Source of the DNA: SIG450 sp045658425
GTDB lineage: Bacteria; Bacillota; Clostridia; UMGS1840; HGM11507
DNA length: 64,000 nt
Direction: 5' to 3'
Assembly (NCBI GenBank): GCA_045658425.1
Contig: JAZOVB010000172.1
Location: forward strand, 5,335 to 69,334
The notes below the pieces were generated by a model, which saw nothing but the letters and a program-made list of their open reading frames with translations, was not told the origin of the DNA and ran no database searches. This document shows, piece by piece, positions 43,718 through 53,309 of this stretch (its first letter is position 1; every line of letters starts with the position of its first letter). Position numbers and translations under genes: made by a program.

Positions 43718-45516
43718 AACTTAAGCACCGACATAAATGCTTCCTGCGGAAGTTCAACTGAACCTACCTGACGCATTCTCTTCTTTCCCTCTTTTTGTTT
43801 TTCAAGAAGTTTTTTCTTTCTGGTGATGTCTCCTCCGTAACATTTTGCAAGTACATCTTTACGCATAGCCTTAACAGTCTCTCTTGCAATAATTTTATTT
43901 CCGATAGCTGCCTGAATGGGAATTTCAAACAATTGTCTCGGAATAACATCTTTAAGCTTTTCCGCCATCTTTCTGCCTCTGCCGTATGCTTTTTCAGAAT
44001 GAACAATAAATGATAAGGCATCAACCACATCACCGTTTAACAAAATATCCAGCTTAACAAGTTTGGATTCCTTATATCCTGAAAGCTCATAATCAAAAGA
44101 GGCAAATCCTCTTGTACGTGATTTCAACGCATCAAAGAAATCGTAAACAATCTCATTAAGGGGCATTTCATAGTGAAGCTGAGTTCTTGTGCTATCAAGA
44201 TACTTCATATCCATATAAGTACCTCTTCGCTCCTGACAAAGCTCCATAATGTTTCCTACAAATTCTGTAGGCGTGATAATAATAGCTTTAACAATAGGTT
44301 CCTGCATAGAAGCTATTTCAGACGGGTCCGGCATATTGGTAGGATTATCGATGTTAAGCTGTGTACCATCTGTTTTATTAATTTTATATATAACACTCGG
44401 AGCGGTTGTTATAATATCAAGATTATATTCTCGCTCTAATCTTTCCTGAATTATTTCCATGTGAAGAAGTCCTAAAAATCCACATCTGAAACCAAACCCA
44501 AGAGCAATTGATGTTTCCGCCTCAAAGATAAGAGCAGCATCATTTAACTGAAGCTTTTCCAAAGCATCTCTTAAATCGTTATATTTAGAACCGTCTGCGG
44601 GATAAATACCGCAAAACACCATTGGGTTAACCTTTTTATATCCGGGAAGAGGTTCAAGAGCCTGATTATCAGCAAGAGTTACAGTATCACCAACACGGGT
44701 ATCCTTAACATTCTTAATACTCGCGGCAATATAACCAACCTCACCCGCTTTTAAAGAACCACTGTCATAAGTACCGTCAGGCTCGAGATAACCTGCTTCA
44801 GTTACAGTAAATTCTTTACCTGTATTCATCATTTTTATAGTTTGTCCAACTTTAACGCTGCCATCTACCACTCTAACCATAATAATTACGCCCTTATAAC
44901 TATCATAATAGGAGTCAAATATAAGAGCCTTTAAGGGAGCTTTTTCATCCCCAGTAGGAGCAGGAACAAGCTCAACAATTTTTTCCAGTACCTCTTCAAT
45001 ATTGGTACCCATTTTTGCAGAAATAAGAGGTGCATGCTGAGCCTCAATACCAATTATATCCTCGATTTCGTCCTTTACCTCCTGCGGTCTTGCACTTGGT
45101 AAATCAATTTTATTTATAACAGGAACAATTTCAAGATTATCTTCAACCGCAAGATAAGTATTAGCCAGAGTCTGAGCCTCTATTCCCTGGGATGCATCAA
45201 CAACTAAAATAGCACCCTCACAAGCCGCAAGACTTCTTGAAACCTCATAATTAAAGTCTACATGCCCCGGTGTATCAATTAGATTAAGAACATATATCTG
45301 TCCGTCTTTCGCTTTATATTCCATTTTTACAGCTCTTGCTTTAATGGTAATACCTCTTTCCTGCTCAAGTTCCATATTATCAAGAAGCTGCTCTTTCATA
45401 TCACGCTGAGCAACAACACCGGTATGTTCTAAAAGACGGTCTGCAAGAGTAGATTTACCATGGTCTATGTGGGCTATAATTGAAAAATTTCTAATGTTTT
45501 CCTGATTAACTGACAT
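43714..45516 (-). CDS. lepA: Elongation factor 4 (LepA)
   Basis: A 600-residue translational GTPase that back-translocates stalled ribosomes or aids 30S assembly. G motifs are AHIDHGKSTLADR (G1), RGITI (G2), DTPGHVDF (G3) and NKIDLP (G4). The C-terminal LepA-specific domain ends in the basic stretch DITRKKKLLEKQKEGKKRM. Length is exactly typical. AAAGG precedes the ATG and hemW overlaps the end. Confidence 0.97.
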   Translation of the reverse strand: MSVNQENIRNFSIIAHIDHGKSTLADRLLEHTGVVAQRDMKEQLLDNMELEQERGITIKARAVKMEYKAKDGQIYVLNLIDTPGHVDFNYEVSRSLAACEGAILVVDASQGIEAQTLANTYLAVEDNLEIVPVINKIDLPSARPQEVKDEIEDIIGIEAQHAPLISAKMGTNIEEVLEKIVELVPAPTGDEKAPLKALIFDSYYDSYKGVIIMVRVVDGSVKVGQTIKMMNTGKEFTVTEAGYLEPDGTYDSGSLKAGEVGYIAASIKNVKDTRVGDTVTLADNQALEPLPGYKKVNPMVFCGIYPADGSKYNDLRDALEKLQLNDAALIFEAETSIALGFGFRCGFLGLLHMEIIQERLEREYNLDIITTAPSVIYKINKTDGTQLNIDNPTNMPDPSEIASMQEPIVKAIIITPTEFVGNIMELCQERRGTYMDMKYLDSTRTQLHYEMPLNEIVYDFFDALKSRTRGFASFDYELSGYKESKLVKLDILLNGDVVDALSFIVHSEKAYGRGRKMAEKLKDVIPRQLFEIPIQAAIGNKIIARETVKAMRKDVLAKCYGGDITRKKKLLEKQKEGKKRMRQVGSVELPQEAFMSVLKL

Positions 45517-45643
45517 ATATTTTTCCTTTCATCGTATTTAAAAAACTATTCCAATATTTCTTATTATCTCAGATAAAATATTCATAACATACCCGAATAT
45601 CACCAGATAAAAATTCCAGATATTTTATTAATATGTTTTTCTC

Positions 45644-47404
45644 TTAATCAATGTAATATTTTTCTTTATAAGTACTATATAGTTTTCTGAATTCCTCACC
45701 GCCATCAGTTTTAACGTGGTTAAGATATTCATGACGTTCAAAGGAATCATTATTTATTTCGATAAAGCAAACTGCAATATTAGAACAGTGGTCAGATACT
45801 CTTTCGTAATTTGTAAGTAAATCGGAAAGAATAAATCCAAGCTCCATGGTACAGTCACCCTGTCTTAATCTTGTAACATGACCACTCTTTATGTGGCGCT
45901 TGATTCTGTCTATAACCTGCTCTAAAGGTTCTACACACACAGCAGCTTCCATATCGTCATTTTCAAGAGTTTTTAATGATAAACTTAATATTTCACTTAC
46001 AGCAGATGTAATAATCTTTATATCAGCTGTTGCTTTATCTGAAAAACTTATTTTCTTATCAAATATTTCTTTTGCAGTTTCAGCAATATTAAGTGCGTGG
46101 TCAGAAATTCTTTCTATATCTCCGATACAATGAAGAAGTTCAGACACTACCTTACTGTCCCTTGCAGAAACATTATTGGCAGCAATTTTAACAAGATAGG
46201 TACTTGTTTTATCTTCATATTTATCAACAAGAGATTCATATTTTTTAATATTTTCAAATTCTGTATAATCAAATTCATCAAGAAGCTTGGTTGCCTTTTC
46301 AAAAGTATCAAAGGAAATTTTCGCCATATTACATACAAGGTCTTTACATTTTTCAACAGCAAAAGATGGCATTGCTAAGAATCTGTCATCAAGAGTATCA
46401 AATACATCAAGCTCTTTTTCATCTTTATTGGACTTGATTGTTTTAATTGCAAGTTTTTCAATAAAGGAAGTAAACGGAATAAGAATTACTGTTGATAAAA
46501 TATTAAAAACAAAATGTATAATAGCAATATAGAAAGCTGTTACGTTAGCATTCATAAAACTAAATGGTACAAAATGATTTATAATATAAAAAGCACCTGC
46601 TACAATAACTACACCAATCATTTTAATATACAGGCATGACATAGCAACCCTTTTTGATTCACTGTTCCCGCTAAGTGCAGATATAATAGGAGTAATTGTT
46701 GTACCTATATTCTGACCTAAAATAACAGGAATTGCAGTGGAAAAAGGAATCACACAGCTTATTGCAAGAGCCTGTAAAACACCGACAGATGCAGAAGAAG
46801 ATTGAATAATAGCTGTAAAGATTGTACCGACAATAATACCCATAACAGGATTATCTGAAAACATGGTCAGTATATTTGTAAAAGCTTCATTATCTCTCAA
46901 TCCGGATACGGCACTACTCATGGCATTCATACCAAACATAAGAATGGCAAACCCAATAAGAATTGTACCGGTATTCTTTTTGGATTCACTTTTTGCAGTC
47001 ATAGTCATTAATAAGCCAATCATTGCAAGAATGGGGGTAAATGATTCAGGTTTCAATAACTTTAAAATAATAGCAGCGCCATTAATATCAGCTGTACTAA
47101 GCAAAAAGGCTGTAACCGTTGTACCTACATTAGCTCCCATTATAATACCTATAGTTTGCCCAAGGTTCATTATACCCGAGTTAACAAATCCAACAAGCAT
47201 TACAGTTGTTGCAGACGAAGACTGAATAACGGCTGTTACACCCAATCCCAAAAGAAAACCCACTAACTTATTTGATGTAAGTCTTGCAAGAATTGACTCA
47301 AGTTTTCCTCCTGCAAGTTTTTTTAAACTATCTCCCATCAGGTCCATACCGTATAGAAATAATGCAAGTCCTCCAATGAGACTTAAAATGCTGAAAATAT
47401 TCAT
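45644..47404 (-). CDS. Na+/phosphate cotransporter family protein with PhoU-like domain
   Basis: A 586-residue NptA-type protein. Two inverted Na/Pi repeats (about 1-310) carry the paired substrate motifs VIQSSSATTVM and IIQSSSASVGV and the glycine-rich GANVGTTVT and GQNIGTTIT. After about ten membrane segments a cytoplasmic PhoU-like helical domain (about 340-560) contains conserved DIERISDHALNIAE and YERVSDHCSNIAV repeats. It takes up phosphate with sodium; the PhoU part is probably regulatory. It has no partner nearby. Confidence 0.9.
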   Translation of the reverse strand: MNIFSILSLIGGLALFLYGMDLMGDSLKKLAGGKLESILARLTSNKLVGFLLGLGVTAVIQSSSATTVMLVGFVNSGIMNLGQTIGIIMGANVGTTVTAFLLSTADINGAAIILKLLKPESFTPILAMIGLLMTMTAKSESKKNTGTILIGFAILMFGMNAMSSAVSGLRDNEAFTNILTMFSDNPVMGIIVGTIFTAIIQSSSASVGVLQALAISCVIPFSTAIPVILGQNIGTTITPIISALSGNSESKRVAMSCLYIKMIGVVIVAGAFYIINHFVPFSFMNANVTAFYIAIIHFVFNILSTVILIPFTSFIEKLAIKTIKSNKDEKELDVFDTLDDRFLAMPSFAVEKCKDLVCNMAKISFDTFEKATKLLDEFDYTEFENIKKYESLVDKYEDKTSTYLVKIAANNVSARDSKVVSELLHCIGDIERISDHALNIAETAKEIFDKKISFSDKATADIKIITSAVSEILSLSLKTLENDDMEAAVCVEPLEQVIDRIKRHIKSGHVTRLRQGDCTMELGFILSDLLTNYERVSDHCSNIAVCFIEINNDSFERHEYLNHVKTDGGEEFRKLYSTYKEKYYID

Positions 47405-47502
47405 TTACTTCCTCCATTTTTATGTTTATTTTTCAATTTTTCCCACAATATTATAACATACGGTTCTTTTTATTTCAATATAAAATATTAAAAAAGCTAA
47501 CA

Positions 47503-47530
47503 AAAAAACATCTTGTAAAAAGATGTTTTA
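47503..47530 (-). terminator. Terminator after sigF
   Basis: AAAACATCTT and AAGATGTTTT pair with a U-rich run on the minus strand, overlapping the sigF stop. Confidence 0.75.
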
Positions 47531-48250
47531 TTGTGTATAAAGTATCCTTAAATTTTCTATAATCTTTTTTTCAAGTCTGCATACCTGCACCTGTGAAATT
47601 CCAAGAATTTCAGCCACTTTTTGTTGAGTAAATTCTTTAAAAAACCTTAATATGACTATTTGCTTTTCTCTTTGTTTTAGCGAATTCAAAAGCTCACCTA
47701 TAACAAGCCTGTCTATCATTTTGTTTTCATCACATCTATTATCTTCAACAATATCTATAAGACTTAGTTTTTTTTCACCTGTATTTATTGTTTCCTCCAA
47801 AGAAAAAACTCTGTCATTGGCATTCAGTGACATTACAACTTCTTCCGCACTCACATTAAGATACTCTGATATTTCTGTAATTTTCGGATTTCTTCCAAGC
47901 TCTTTTTCCAGTTCAGATCTGGCATATCTTACATCCGAATAAAGTTCTTTCAACCTCCTGGATACCTTTACAGTGCCATCATCTCTTAAAAAACGCTTGA
48001 TTTCCCCCATAATAAGAGGAACAGCGTATGTAGAAAATTTCACACCATAAGATATATCGAAATTTATTAAAGCTTTATAAAGTCCTATAAGCCCCAGTTG
48101 CATCAAATCTTCCAAATCAACTCCTCTCCCGGTAAATCTTTTTACCGAAAGATGAACTAATCCTTTATTGTTTTCTATAAATTCATCCTGAGCTTTTTTA
48201 TCCCCTTTTTTTGCTTTTAAAAAAAGCTCACTATCAAATTCTTTTGTCAA
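47528..48250 (-). CDS. sigF: Sporulation sigma factor SigF
   Basis: A 240-residue sigma-70 family factor for early forespore transcription. Region 2 includes GVDLEDLMQLGLIGLYKA and KFSTYAVPLIMGEIKRFLRDDG, region 3 VKVSRRLKEL, and region 4 LKQREKQIVILRFFKEFTQQKVAEILG with SQVQVCRLEKK. I start at the TTG at 48250: TTGA overlaps the spoIIAB stop by four bases and GAGGTG lies 6 nt upstream. The GTG at 48259 is inside that SD. Third gene of the operon. Confidence 0.95.
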   Translation of the reverse strand: MTKEFDSELFLKAKKGDKKAQDEFIENNKGLVHLSVKRFTGRGVDLEDLMQLGLIGLYKALINFDISYGVKFSTYAVPLIMGEIKRFLRDDGTVKVSRRLKELYSDVRYARSELEKELGRNPKITEISEYLNVSAEEVVMSLNANDRVFSLEETINTGEKKLSLIDIVEDNRCDENKMIDRLVIGELLNSLKQREKQIVILRFFKEFTQQKVAEILGISQVQVCRLEKKIIENLRILYTQ

Positions 48251-48672
48251 GAAAGGCACCTCTTAAGCACAACAGTAGTCCCCTTTCCCATTTGCGATTC
48301 AACCAATACTTCATCCATAAAGGTTTCCATTACCGTAAACCCCATCCCCGAACGCTCATCGGAATTCCCGGTGGTATAAAGAGGCTGTCTTGCTTTTACA
48401 ACATCCTCAATTCCGCTTCCCATATCTTTTACTGAGATTTCTACCATTTTATTTTTATAAATTCTTGTAGTAAGTATTATTATCCCCATGGAATCCTTAT
48501 ACCCATGGACAATAGCATTCGTCACAGCTTCAGATACAGCTGTTTTTATATCACTAAGTTCATTCAATGTAGGGTCAAGCTGTGATATAAAAGCAGAAAC
48601 TGTAACTCGGGCAAAGCTCTCATTTGAAGTTCTGCTTAAAAATTCAATTTTCATTTCATTTAATATTTCCAT
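48247..48672 (-). CDS. spoIIAB: Anti-sigma F factor SpoIIAB
   Basis: A 141-residue GHKL-type kinase that binds sigma-F and phosphorylates SpoIIAA. It shows MKIEFLSRTSNESFARVTV, then ISQLDPTLNELSDIKTAVSE, AVTNAIVHGY, KDMGSGIED and RSGMGFTVMETFM (N, G1 and G2 boxes). I prefer the ATG at 48672, 9 nt after AAGGG; the ATG at 48681 abuts it. The sequence runs parallel to the Bacillus protein. Confidence 0.95.
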   Translation of the reverse strand: MEILNEMKIEFLSRTSNESFARVTVSAFISQLDPTLNELSDIKTAVSEAVTNAIVHGYKDSMGIIILTTRIYKNKMVEISVKDMGSGIEDVVKARQPLYTTGNSDERSGMGFTVMETFMDEVLVESQMGKGTTVVLKRCLS

Positions 48673-48686
48673 TACACTCATCCCTT

Positions 48687-48992
48687 CTAAATAAATTCAA
48701 CATATCTGTCAATTCCCGATATAGTAAGAATTTTCAGTATTTTTTCGTCTTCGACTTTAACTTTTACGCACCCGGAAACTGCCTGCATATTTTTAACCCG
48801 TCCCATAATAACTGCAATACCGGAACTATCCATAAAGGAAAGATTTGAAAAATCAAAAATCAAAGTATTATATATTCCTGTCGCAAGTTTTAAATCAATT
48901 GCCTCCCTTAGTTCACCGGCTACATGCTGATCAAGTTCCCCTGATATTTTGGCCGTAAGAATAGTATTACTAATTTCAAATTCAAGCATCAT
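48687..48992 (-). CDS. spoIIAA: Anti-sigma F factor antagonist SpoIIAA
   Basis: A 101-residue STAS protein that frees sigma-F when unphosphorylated. The phosphorylated Ser is in SFMDSSGIAVIMGR near residue 57. It starts MMLEFEISNTILTAKISGE with AAAGGA 5 nt upstream. An open frame extends 14 codons further, but it runs through the folC terminator and is not used. First gene of spoIIAA-AB-sigF. Confidence 0.94.
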   Translation of the reverse strand: MMLEFEISNTILTAKISGELDQHVAGELREAIDLKLATGIYNTLIFDFSNLSFMDSSGIAVIMGRVKNMQAVSGCVKVKVEDEKILKILTISGIDRYVEFI

Positions 48993-49011
48993 ATTCGTCC
49001 TTTCCATAAAA

Positions 49012-49043
49012 AAATCTCTTGTATAAGCATACAAGAGATATTT
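49012..49043 (-). terminator. Terminator after folC
   Basis: AAATCTCTTGTAT and ATACAAGAGATATTT form a 13-bp stem with one bulge and an AAGC loop, followed by a U-run on the minus strand and then spoIIAA. Confidence 0.8.
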
Positions 49044-49065
49044 CTTTATATATTAATTTTTTCCT
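49040..49065 (-). promoter_or_regulatory. Possible sigma-H promoter of the sigF operon
   Basis: Minus strand AGGAAAA (-35-like) is followed at 14 bases by GAAAT (-10-like), roughly the sigma-H pattern AGGAWWW / GAAT. It overlaps the folC terminator. Weak, but the operon is sigma-H driven in Bacillus. Confidence 0.3.
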
Positions 49066-49078
49066 TGAAAGAATCAGG

Positions 49079-50293
49079 TCAAGTTTTGTCAAAAAAGCTC
49101 TTTATTTCAGATATCTGGTAAAGTGAACCGCAAAATATATAAGTTTTATCATTATCGGAGGTTTTTATTTTATTTATAATACAGCTAAGTTCCTCAGTAG
49201 GAACATTATATTTTTCCGATAACATAAAGCGATCATAGCACATTTGGTCATCAAATGAGGTAATGATAATATCACCTTGACCTAAGATATTTTTCATAAA
49301 TCCATCTGCATCTTTTTCTTTATAAACCGAAACAATAAAACATGGATTTTTCAAATTATATCTTCTGACAGTTTCCACAATAGTTCTTGCCCCCTGTGGA
49401 TTATGCCCTCCGTCAATAAATACCAAGGGGTTATCAGAAAGCTTTTCAAATCTTCCTTCAAAATACATTTCCAAAAGTCCTGCTTTAATGTATTCATCCT
49501 CAACACCAAGTTTTTTACACACCTCAATAGACAGACAGGCATTATAAACCTGATGAATACCATACATCTTTATCTGATATTTTTTTCCTCTGTAATTAAA
49601 TTCAGTTCCCGATAAATCACTGTATAAAATTTCAGGTGTTATTATTGTTGTATATGGAGCATTTTTTAAAATACATTCATTAATAATAATTTCTTCACAT
49701 TCGGTAGGATAATATACAAGAGGAACATTTTCCTTTACTATTCCTGCCTTTTCATAAGCAATTTTCTCTTTAGTATCTCCGAGTATTTTAGTGTGGTCAA
49801 GATCAATTGTAGTTATAACGGACAACTCGGGAATAACAATATTTGTACTGTCGTTTCTTCCGCCCATTCCCGCTTCAAACACAACATAGTCGCACTTTTC
49901 CTCAAAAAACCAAAGAACGGCAATCGCTGTAATAATATCAAACTGTTTAACCTCATAAGGCAACTCAGCTACAATATCCATTACTTTGCTTCCGATTTTT
50001 ACCAATTCATCATCAGCAATTTCCCTGCCGTTTATTTTAAATCTTTCATTAAACCGATGGATAAAGGGCGATGTAAACATACCCGTTTTATACCCTTTTT
50101 TCATAAGAACGGAGGAAATATAAGAACAGGTAGAGCCTTTACCGTTAGTTCCTGCTACATGTATAAATTTTAGTTTTGTGTGGGGATTATCAACTTTTTT
50201 AAAAATTTCTTCCATAACTAAAAGGTTTGGAGTTTTACCAAACCTTTTAATTGAGAATAATTTTTTCAGAAAATCACTATAAGTTAAATTCAT
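49079..50293 (-). CDS. folC: Folylpolyglutamate synthase
   Basis: A 404-residue Mur-ligase-like enzyme adding glutamate to folates (or dihydrofolate synthesis in bifunctional forms). The P-loop is HVAGTNGKGSTCSYI near residue 45, with FEAGMGGRNDSTN, TTIDLDHTKILGDT and DGGHNPQGA following. It starts directly after the valS stop with no gap. The valS-folC order is common in Firmicutes. Confidence 0.92.
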   Translation of the reverse strand: MNLTYSDFLKKLFSIKRFGKTPNLLVMEEIFKKVDNPHTKLKFIHVAGTNGKGSTCSYISSVLMKKGYKTGMFTSPFIHRFNERFKINGREIADDELVKIGSKVMDIVAELPYEVKQFDIITAIAVLWFFEEKCDYVVFEAGMGGRNDSTNIVIPELSVITTIDLDHTKILGDTKEKIAYEKAGIVKENVPLVYYPTECEEIIINECILKNAPYTTIITPEILYSDLSGTEFNYRGKKYQIKMYGIHQVYNACLSIEVCKKLGVEDEYIKAGLLEMYFEGRFEKLSDNPLVFIDGGHNPQGARTIVETVRRYNLKNPCFIVSVYKEKDADGFMKNILGQGDIIITSFDDQMCYDRFMLSEKYNVPTEELSCIINKIKTSDNDKTYIFCGSLYQISEIKSFFDKT

Positions 50294-52906
50294 TTATTTC
50301 AACTTCTCTTCAACCTGTTTAAGCATTTCTTCAAACTTTTCCTTTTTAGCCTTTTCTTCATCAATAAGCTTTTGCGGTGCTTTATTAACAAAGCCCGGAT
50401 TGGAAAGTCTTGAATCAACCCTCTTAATTTCACTTAAGATATAATCTCTTTCCTTGGAAAGTCTTTCTCGTTCTTTCTCAAGGTCAACAAGCTCACCTAA
50501 AGGCATAAGAATCTGTGCTCCTTCAACAACTAAGGATACAGCATTTTCAACCTGCAACCCTTTGTCAGAGGTAACAACAACTTCAGATGCACCGCCTAAC
50601 TTAACAAAGAAACCTGCGCCTTTATTAAAGGTATCTTCATCATCGGTTATAATAAACATTTTAGCCTTTTTAGACATAGGAACATTCATTTCCGCTCTCA
50701 AATTTCTTAAGGCTCTTATAGCACCAATGATTTTTTCAACTTTTTTCTCATCTTCCTCAAAACTTAGCTTTTCATTGTATTCAGGCCATTTTGAAATCAT
50801 AATACTTTCTTCACCTGTAGGAAGTGCCATAAAGATTTCCTCTGTTATAAACGGCATAAACGGATGAAGAAGCTTTAAAGCACCTGAAAGAACATAAGAA
50901 AGAACATTCTGAGCTACTCTTCCGCTTTCTTCCTTAGCATAAAGTCTCATTTTTATCATTTCTATATACCAGTCACAAAGAATATCCCAGATAAAGTCAT
51001 AAAGCTTTGAAACAGCAACGCCAAGTTCAAATTTATCAAGATTATCGGTAACCTCTTTAGCCAGTTCGTTATATTTTGATAAAATCCATTTATCCTCTAT
51101 TTCAAGATTTTCAGGAATTTCTATTTTATCAATATCAAGATTCATAAGAGCAAATCTTGAAGCATTCCATATCTTATTGGCAAAGTTTCTTGAAGCTTCA
51201 ACTTTCTTAGTTGAAAATCTCATATCATTTCCGGGAGAATTACCGGTTGCCAATGTAAATCTTAAAGCATCTGCACCGTATTCTTCAATAATCTTAAGAG
51301 GATCAATACCATTTCCTAAGGATTTACTCATTTTACGACCAAACTCGTCACGAACCAGCCCGTGAATAAATACATATTTAAACGGAATTTTATCCATCTG
51401 CTCCATACCGGAGAATATCATTCTTGCCACCCAGAAGAAAATAATATCATATCCTGTTACAAGAACACTTGTAGGATAGAAATATTCAAGGTCTTCAGTC
51501 TTTTCAGGCCATCCCAATGTTGAGAAAGGCCATAGTGCAGAACTGAACCAAGTATCTAAAACATCATCCTCCTGCTTCATTTTGCCGTTACATTTAGGAC
51601 AGGTCAAAACATCATCTTTAGATACAACCATTTCGCCACAATCTTCACAGTAATATGCAGGAATTCTGTGTCCCCACCATAGCTGACGGGAAATACACCA
51701 ATCATGAACATTTTCCATCCAGTTAAGGTATGTTTTAGAGAATCTGTCAGGAACAAATTCGATTTCTCGGTTTTTTACAACCTCAATTGCTCTTTCCGCA
51801 AGAGGTCCCATTTTAACAAACCATTGTTTTGAAGTAATCGGTTCAACGGTAGTTCCGCATCTGTAACACTGCCCTACATTATGTTTATGCGGTTTAACAT
51901 CAACTAAGAAACCGCCGTCTTCTAAATCCTTAACAATAGCTTTTCTCGCTTCGTAACGGTCAAGACCGGCATATTTACCACCTAATTCATTAATGGTAGC
52001 ATCATCATTCATAACCCTGATTTGCTCAAGATTATGGCGAAGACCAACCTCAAAGTCATTAGGATCGTGTGCAGGTGTAATTTTAACACAACCTGTACCA
52101 AATTCTTTATCAACATATTCATCGGCAATAACAGGAATTTCTCTTCCTACAAGAGGAAGAATAAGAGTTTTGCCAACTAAATCTTTATATCTTTCATCTT
52201 CAGGATGAACTGCAACAGCAGTATCACCAAGTAAGGTTTCAGGTCTTGTGGTAGCAATTTCGATAAATCTGTCACTATCCTTAAGATAGTATCTTATATG
52301 CCAGAAAAATCCATCTTGCTCTGTATATTCAACCTCTGCGTCCGATAACGCTGTAATACAATGAGGACACCAGTTGATAATTCTGTTACCTCTGTATATA
52401 AGACCTTTTTCGTAAAGCTTAACAAAAACTTCCTTAACAGCTTTTGAGCAACCCTCATCCATTGTAAATCTTTCTCTTGTAAAGTCACAGGAGCTTCCAA
52501 GCTTCTTTATCTGGTCAAGAATATAGCTTCCGTATTTATTTTTCCAATCCCAGACAAGTTCTAAAAACTTCTCTCTTCCAAGGTCATGACGGGTTAGACC
52601 CTTTTCTTTTCTTAAATTTTCCTCAACTTTAATCTGAGTAGCTATACCTGCATGGTCGGTACCGGGAACCCATAATGTAGGATACCCCTGCATTCTTTTG
52701 TATCTTACAAGAATATCCTGTAAAGTTTCATCAAGAGCATGTCCCATATGAAGCTGTCCGGTAACATTCGGAGGTGGAATAACAATTGTAAAAGGCTCTT
52801 TATCCTTGTCAATAACAGGAGTAAAATATCCGTTTTTAAGCCATTTTTCATAAATCTTATCCTCTACTTCATTGGGAGAATAATTTTTAGCAATATCCTT
52901 TTTCAT
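50294..52906 (-). CDS. valS: Valyl-tRNA synthetase
   Basis: An 870-residue class I synthetase. PPPNVTGQLHMGHAL (HIGH motif) is near residue 45, the editing domain has TTRPETLLGDTAVAVHPED, a zinc site reads YYCEDCGE with LTCPKCNG, and the KMSKS loop is GRKMSKSLGN near 540. The C-terminal coiled coil (about 810-870) has ERERLSKERDYI. No T-box leader is visible upstream. The small membrane protein gene lies 20 bases before it. Confidence 0.97.
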   Translation of the reverse strand: MKKDIAKNYSPNEVEDKIYEKWLKNGYFTPVIDKDKEPFTIVIPPPNVTGQLHMGHALDETLQDILVRYKRMQGYPTLWVPGTDHAGIATQIKVEENLRKEKGLTRHDLGREKFLELVWDWKNKYGSYILDQIKKLGSSCDFTRERFTMDEGCSKAVKEVFVKLYEKGLIYRGNRIINWCPHCITALSDAEVEYTEQDGFFWHIRYYLKDSDRFIEIATTRPETLLGDTAVAVHPEDERYKDLVGKTLILPLVGREIPVIADEYVDKEFGTGCVKITPAHDPNDFEVGLRHNLEQIRVMNDDATINELGGKYAGLDRYEARKAIVKDLEDGGFLVDVKPHKHNVGQCYRCGTTVEPITSKQWFVKMGPLAERAIEVVKNREIEFVPDRFSKTYLNWMENVHDWCISRQLWWGHRIPAYYCEDCGEMVVSKDDVLTCPKCNGKMKQEDDVLDTWFSSALWPFSTLGWPEKTEDLEYFYPTSVLVTGYDIIFFWVARMIFSGMEQMDKIPFKYVFIHGLVRDEFGRKMSKSLGNGIDPLKIIEEYGADALRFTLATGNSPGNDMRFSTKKVEASRNFANKIWNASRFALMNLDIDKIEIPENLEIEDKWILSKYNELAKEVTDNLDKFELGVAVSKLYDFIWDILCDWYIEMIKMRLYAKEESGRVAQNVLSYVLSGALKLLHPFMPFITEEIFMALPTGEESIMISKWPEYNEKLSFEEDEKKVEKIIGAIRALRNLRAEMNVPMSKKAKMFIITDDEDTFNKGAGFFVKLGGASEVVVTSDKGLQVENAVSLVVEGAQILMPLGELVDLEKERERLSKERDYILSEIKRVDSRLSNPGFVNKAPQKLIDEEKAKKEKFEEMLKQVEEKLK

Positions 52907-52926
52907 AATTTATCTCTCTTTCTATT

Positions 52927-53109
52927 CTAAAATTTCATAAATGCTATTATGCAAGATACCAATACTATTACAAAACCAATAATTTTAATAAGCAAAGCGT
53001 TTGATTCCGGTGATTTTAAAATTCTCACAGCAGAGCTTATGTATTTTGCAAGATAGGTAATAAGAGCACCCACAACAAGAACTGCAACTAAAACTATTTT
53101 TTCAACCAT
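52927..53109 (-). CDS. Small two-helix membrane protein, hypothetical
   Basis: A 60-residue protein not recognised by family. Two hydrophobic segments (about 4-24 and 41-58) are separated by a polar loop with RILKSPESNALL. AGGGAAG lies at normal distance before the ATG. It starts the transcript that continues into valS 20 bases downstream. Short length keeps confidence moderate. Confidence 0.55.
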   Translation of the reverse strand: MVEKIVLVAVLVVGALITYLAKYISSAVRILKSPESNALLIKIIGFVIVLVSCIIAFMKF

Positions 53110-53247
53110 AACAACACTTCCCTATTATATGTTTCATATTATAATACCATTTTTTACAGAAAAAATCAATATAAAAAGCAGTTTTTCCTCATAAAAACAT
53201 TTTTCCTGTAAGACAAGGATATTTTTCAGACGAAACACCTTTCCTGC

Positions 53248-53276
53248 TTGACTTGAAACTTTAAAAATATTATAAT
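53248..53276 (+). promoter_or_regulatory. Sigma-A promoter of copA
   Basis: TTGACT and TATAAT with a 17-base spacer, about 33 bases upstream of the copA ATG. No clear CsoR or CopY operator was recognised. Confidence 0.75.
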
Positions 53277-53309
53277 GTTGTCAGTATATTTTACTTAAGA
53301 GGTGAAACT

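Noticed and set aside
52907..53309. T-box leader for valS or metal operator for copA
   Set aside because: Only 20 bases separate valS from the small gene and no T-box sequence was seen; no convincing CsoR/CopY palindrome.
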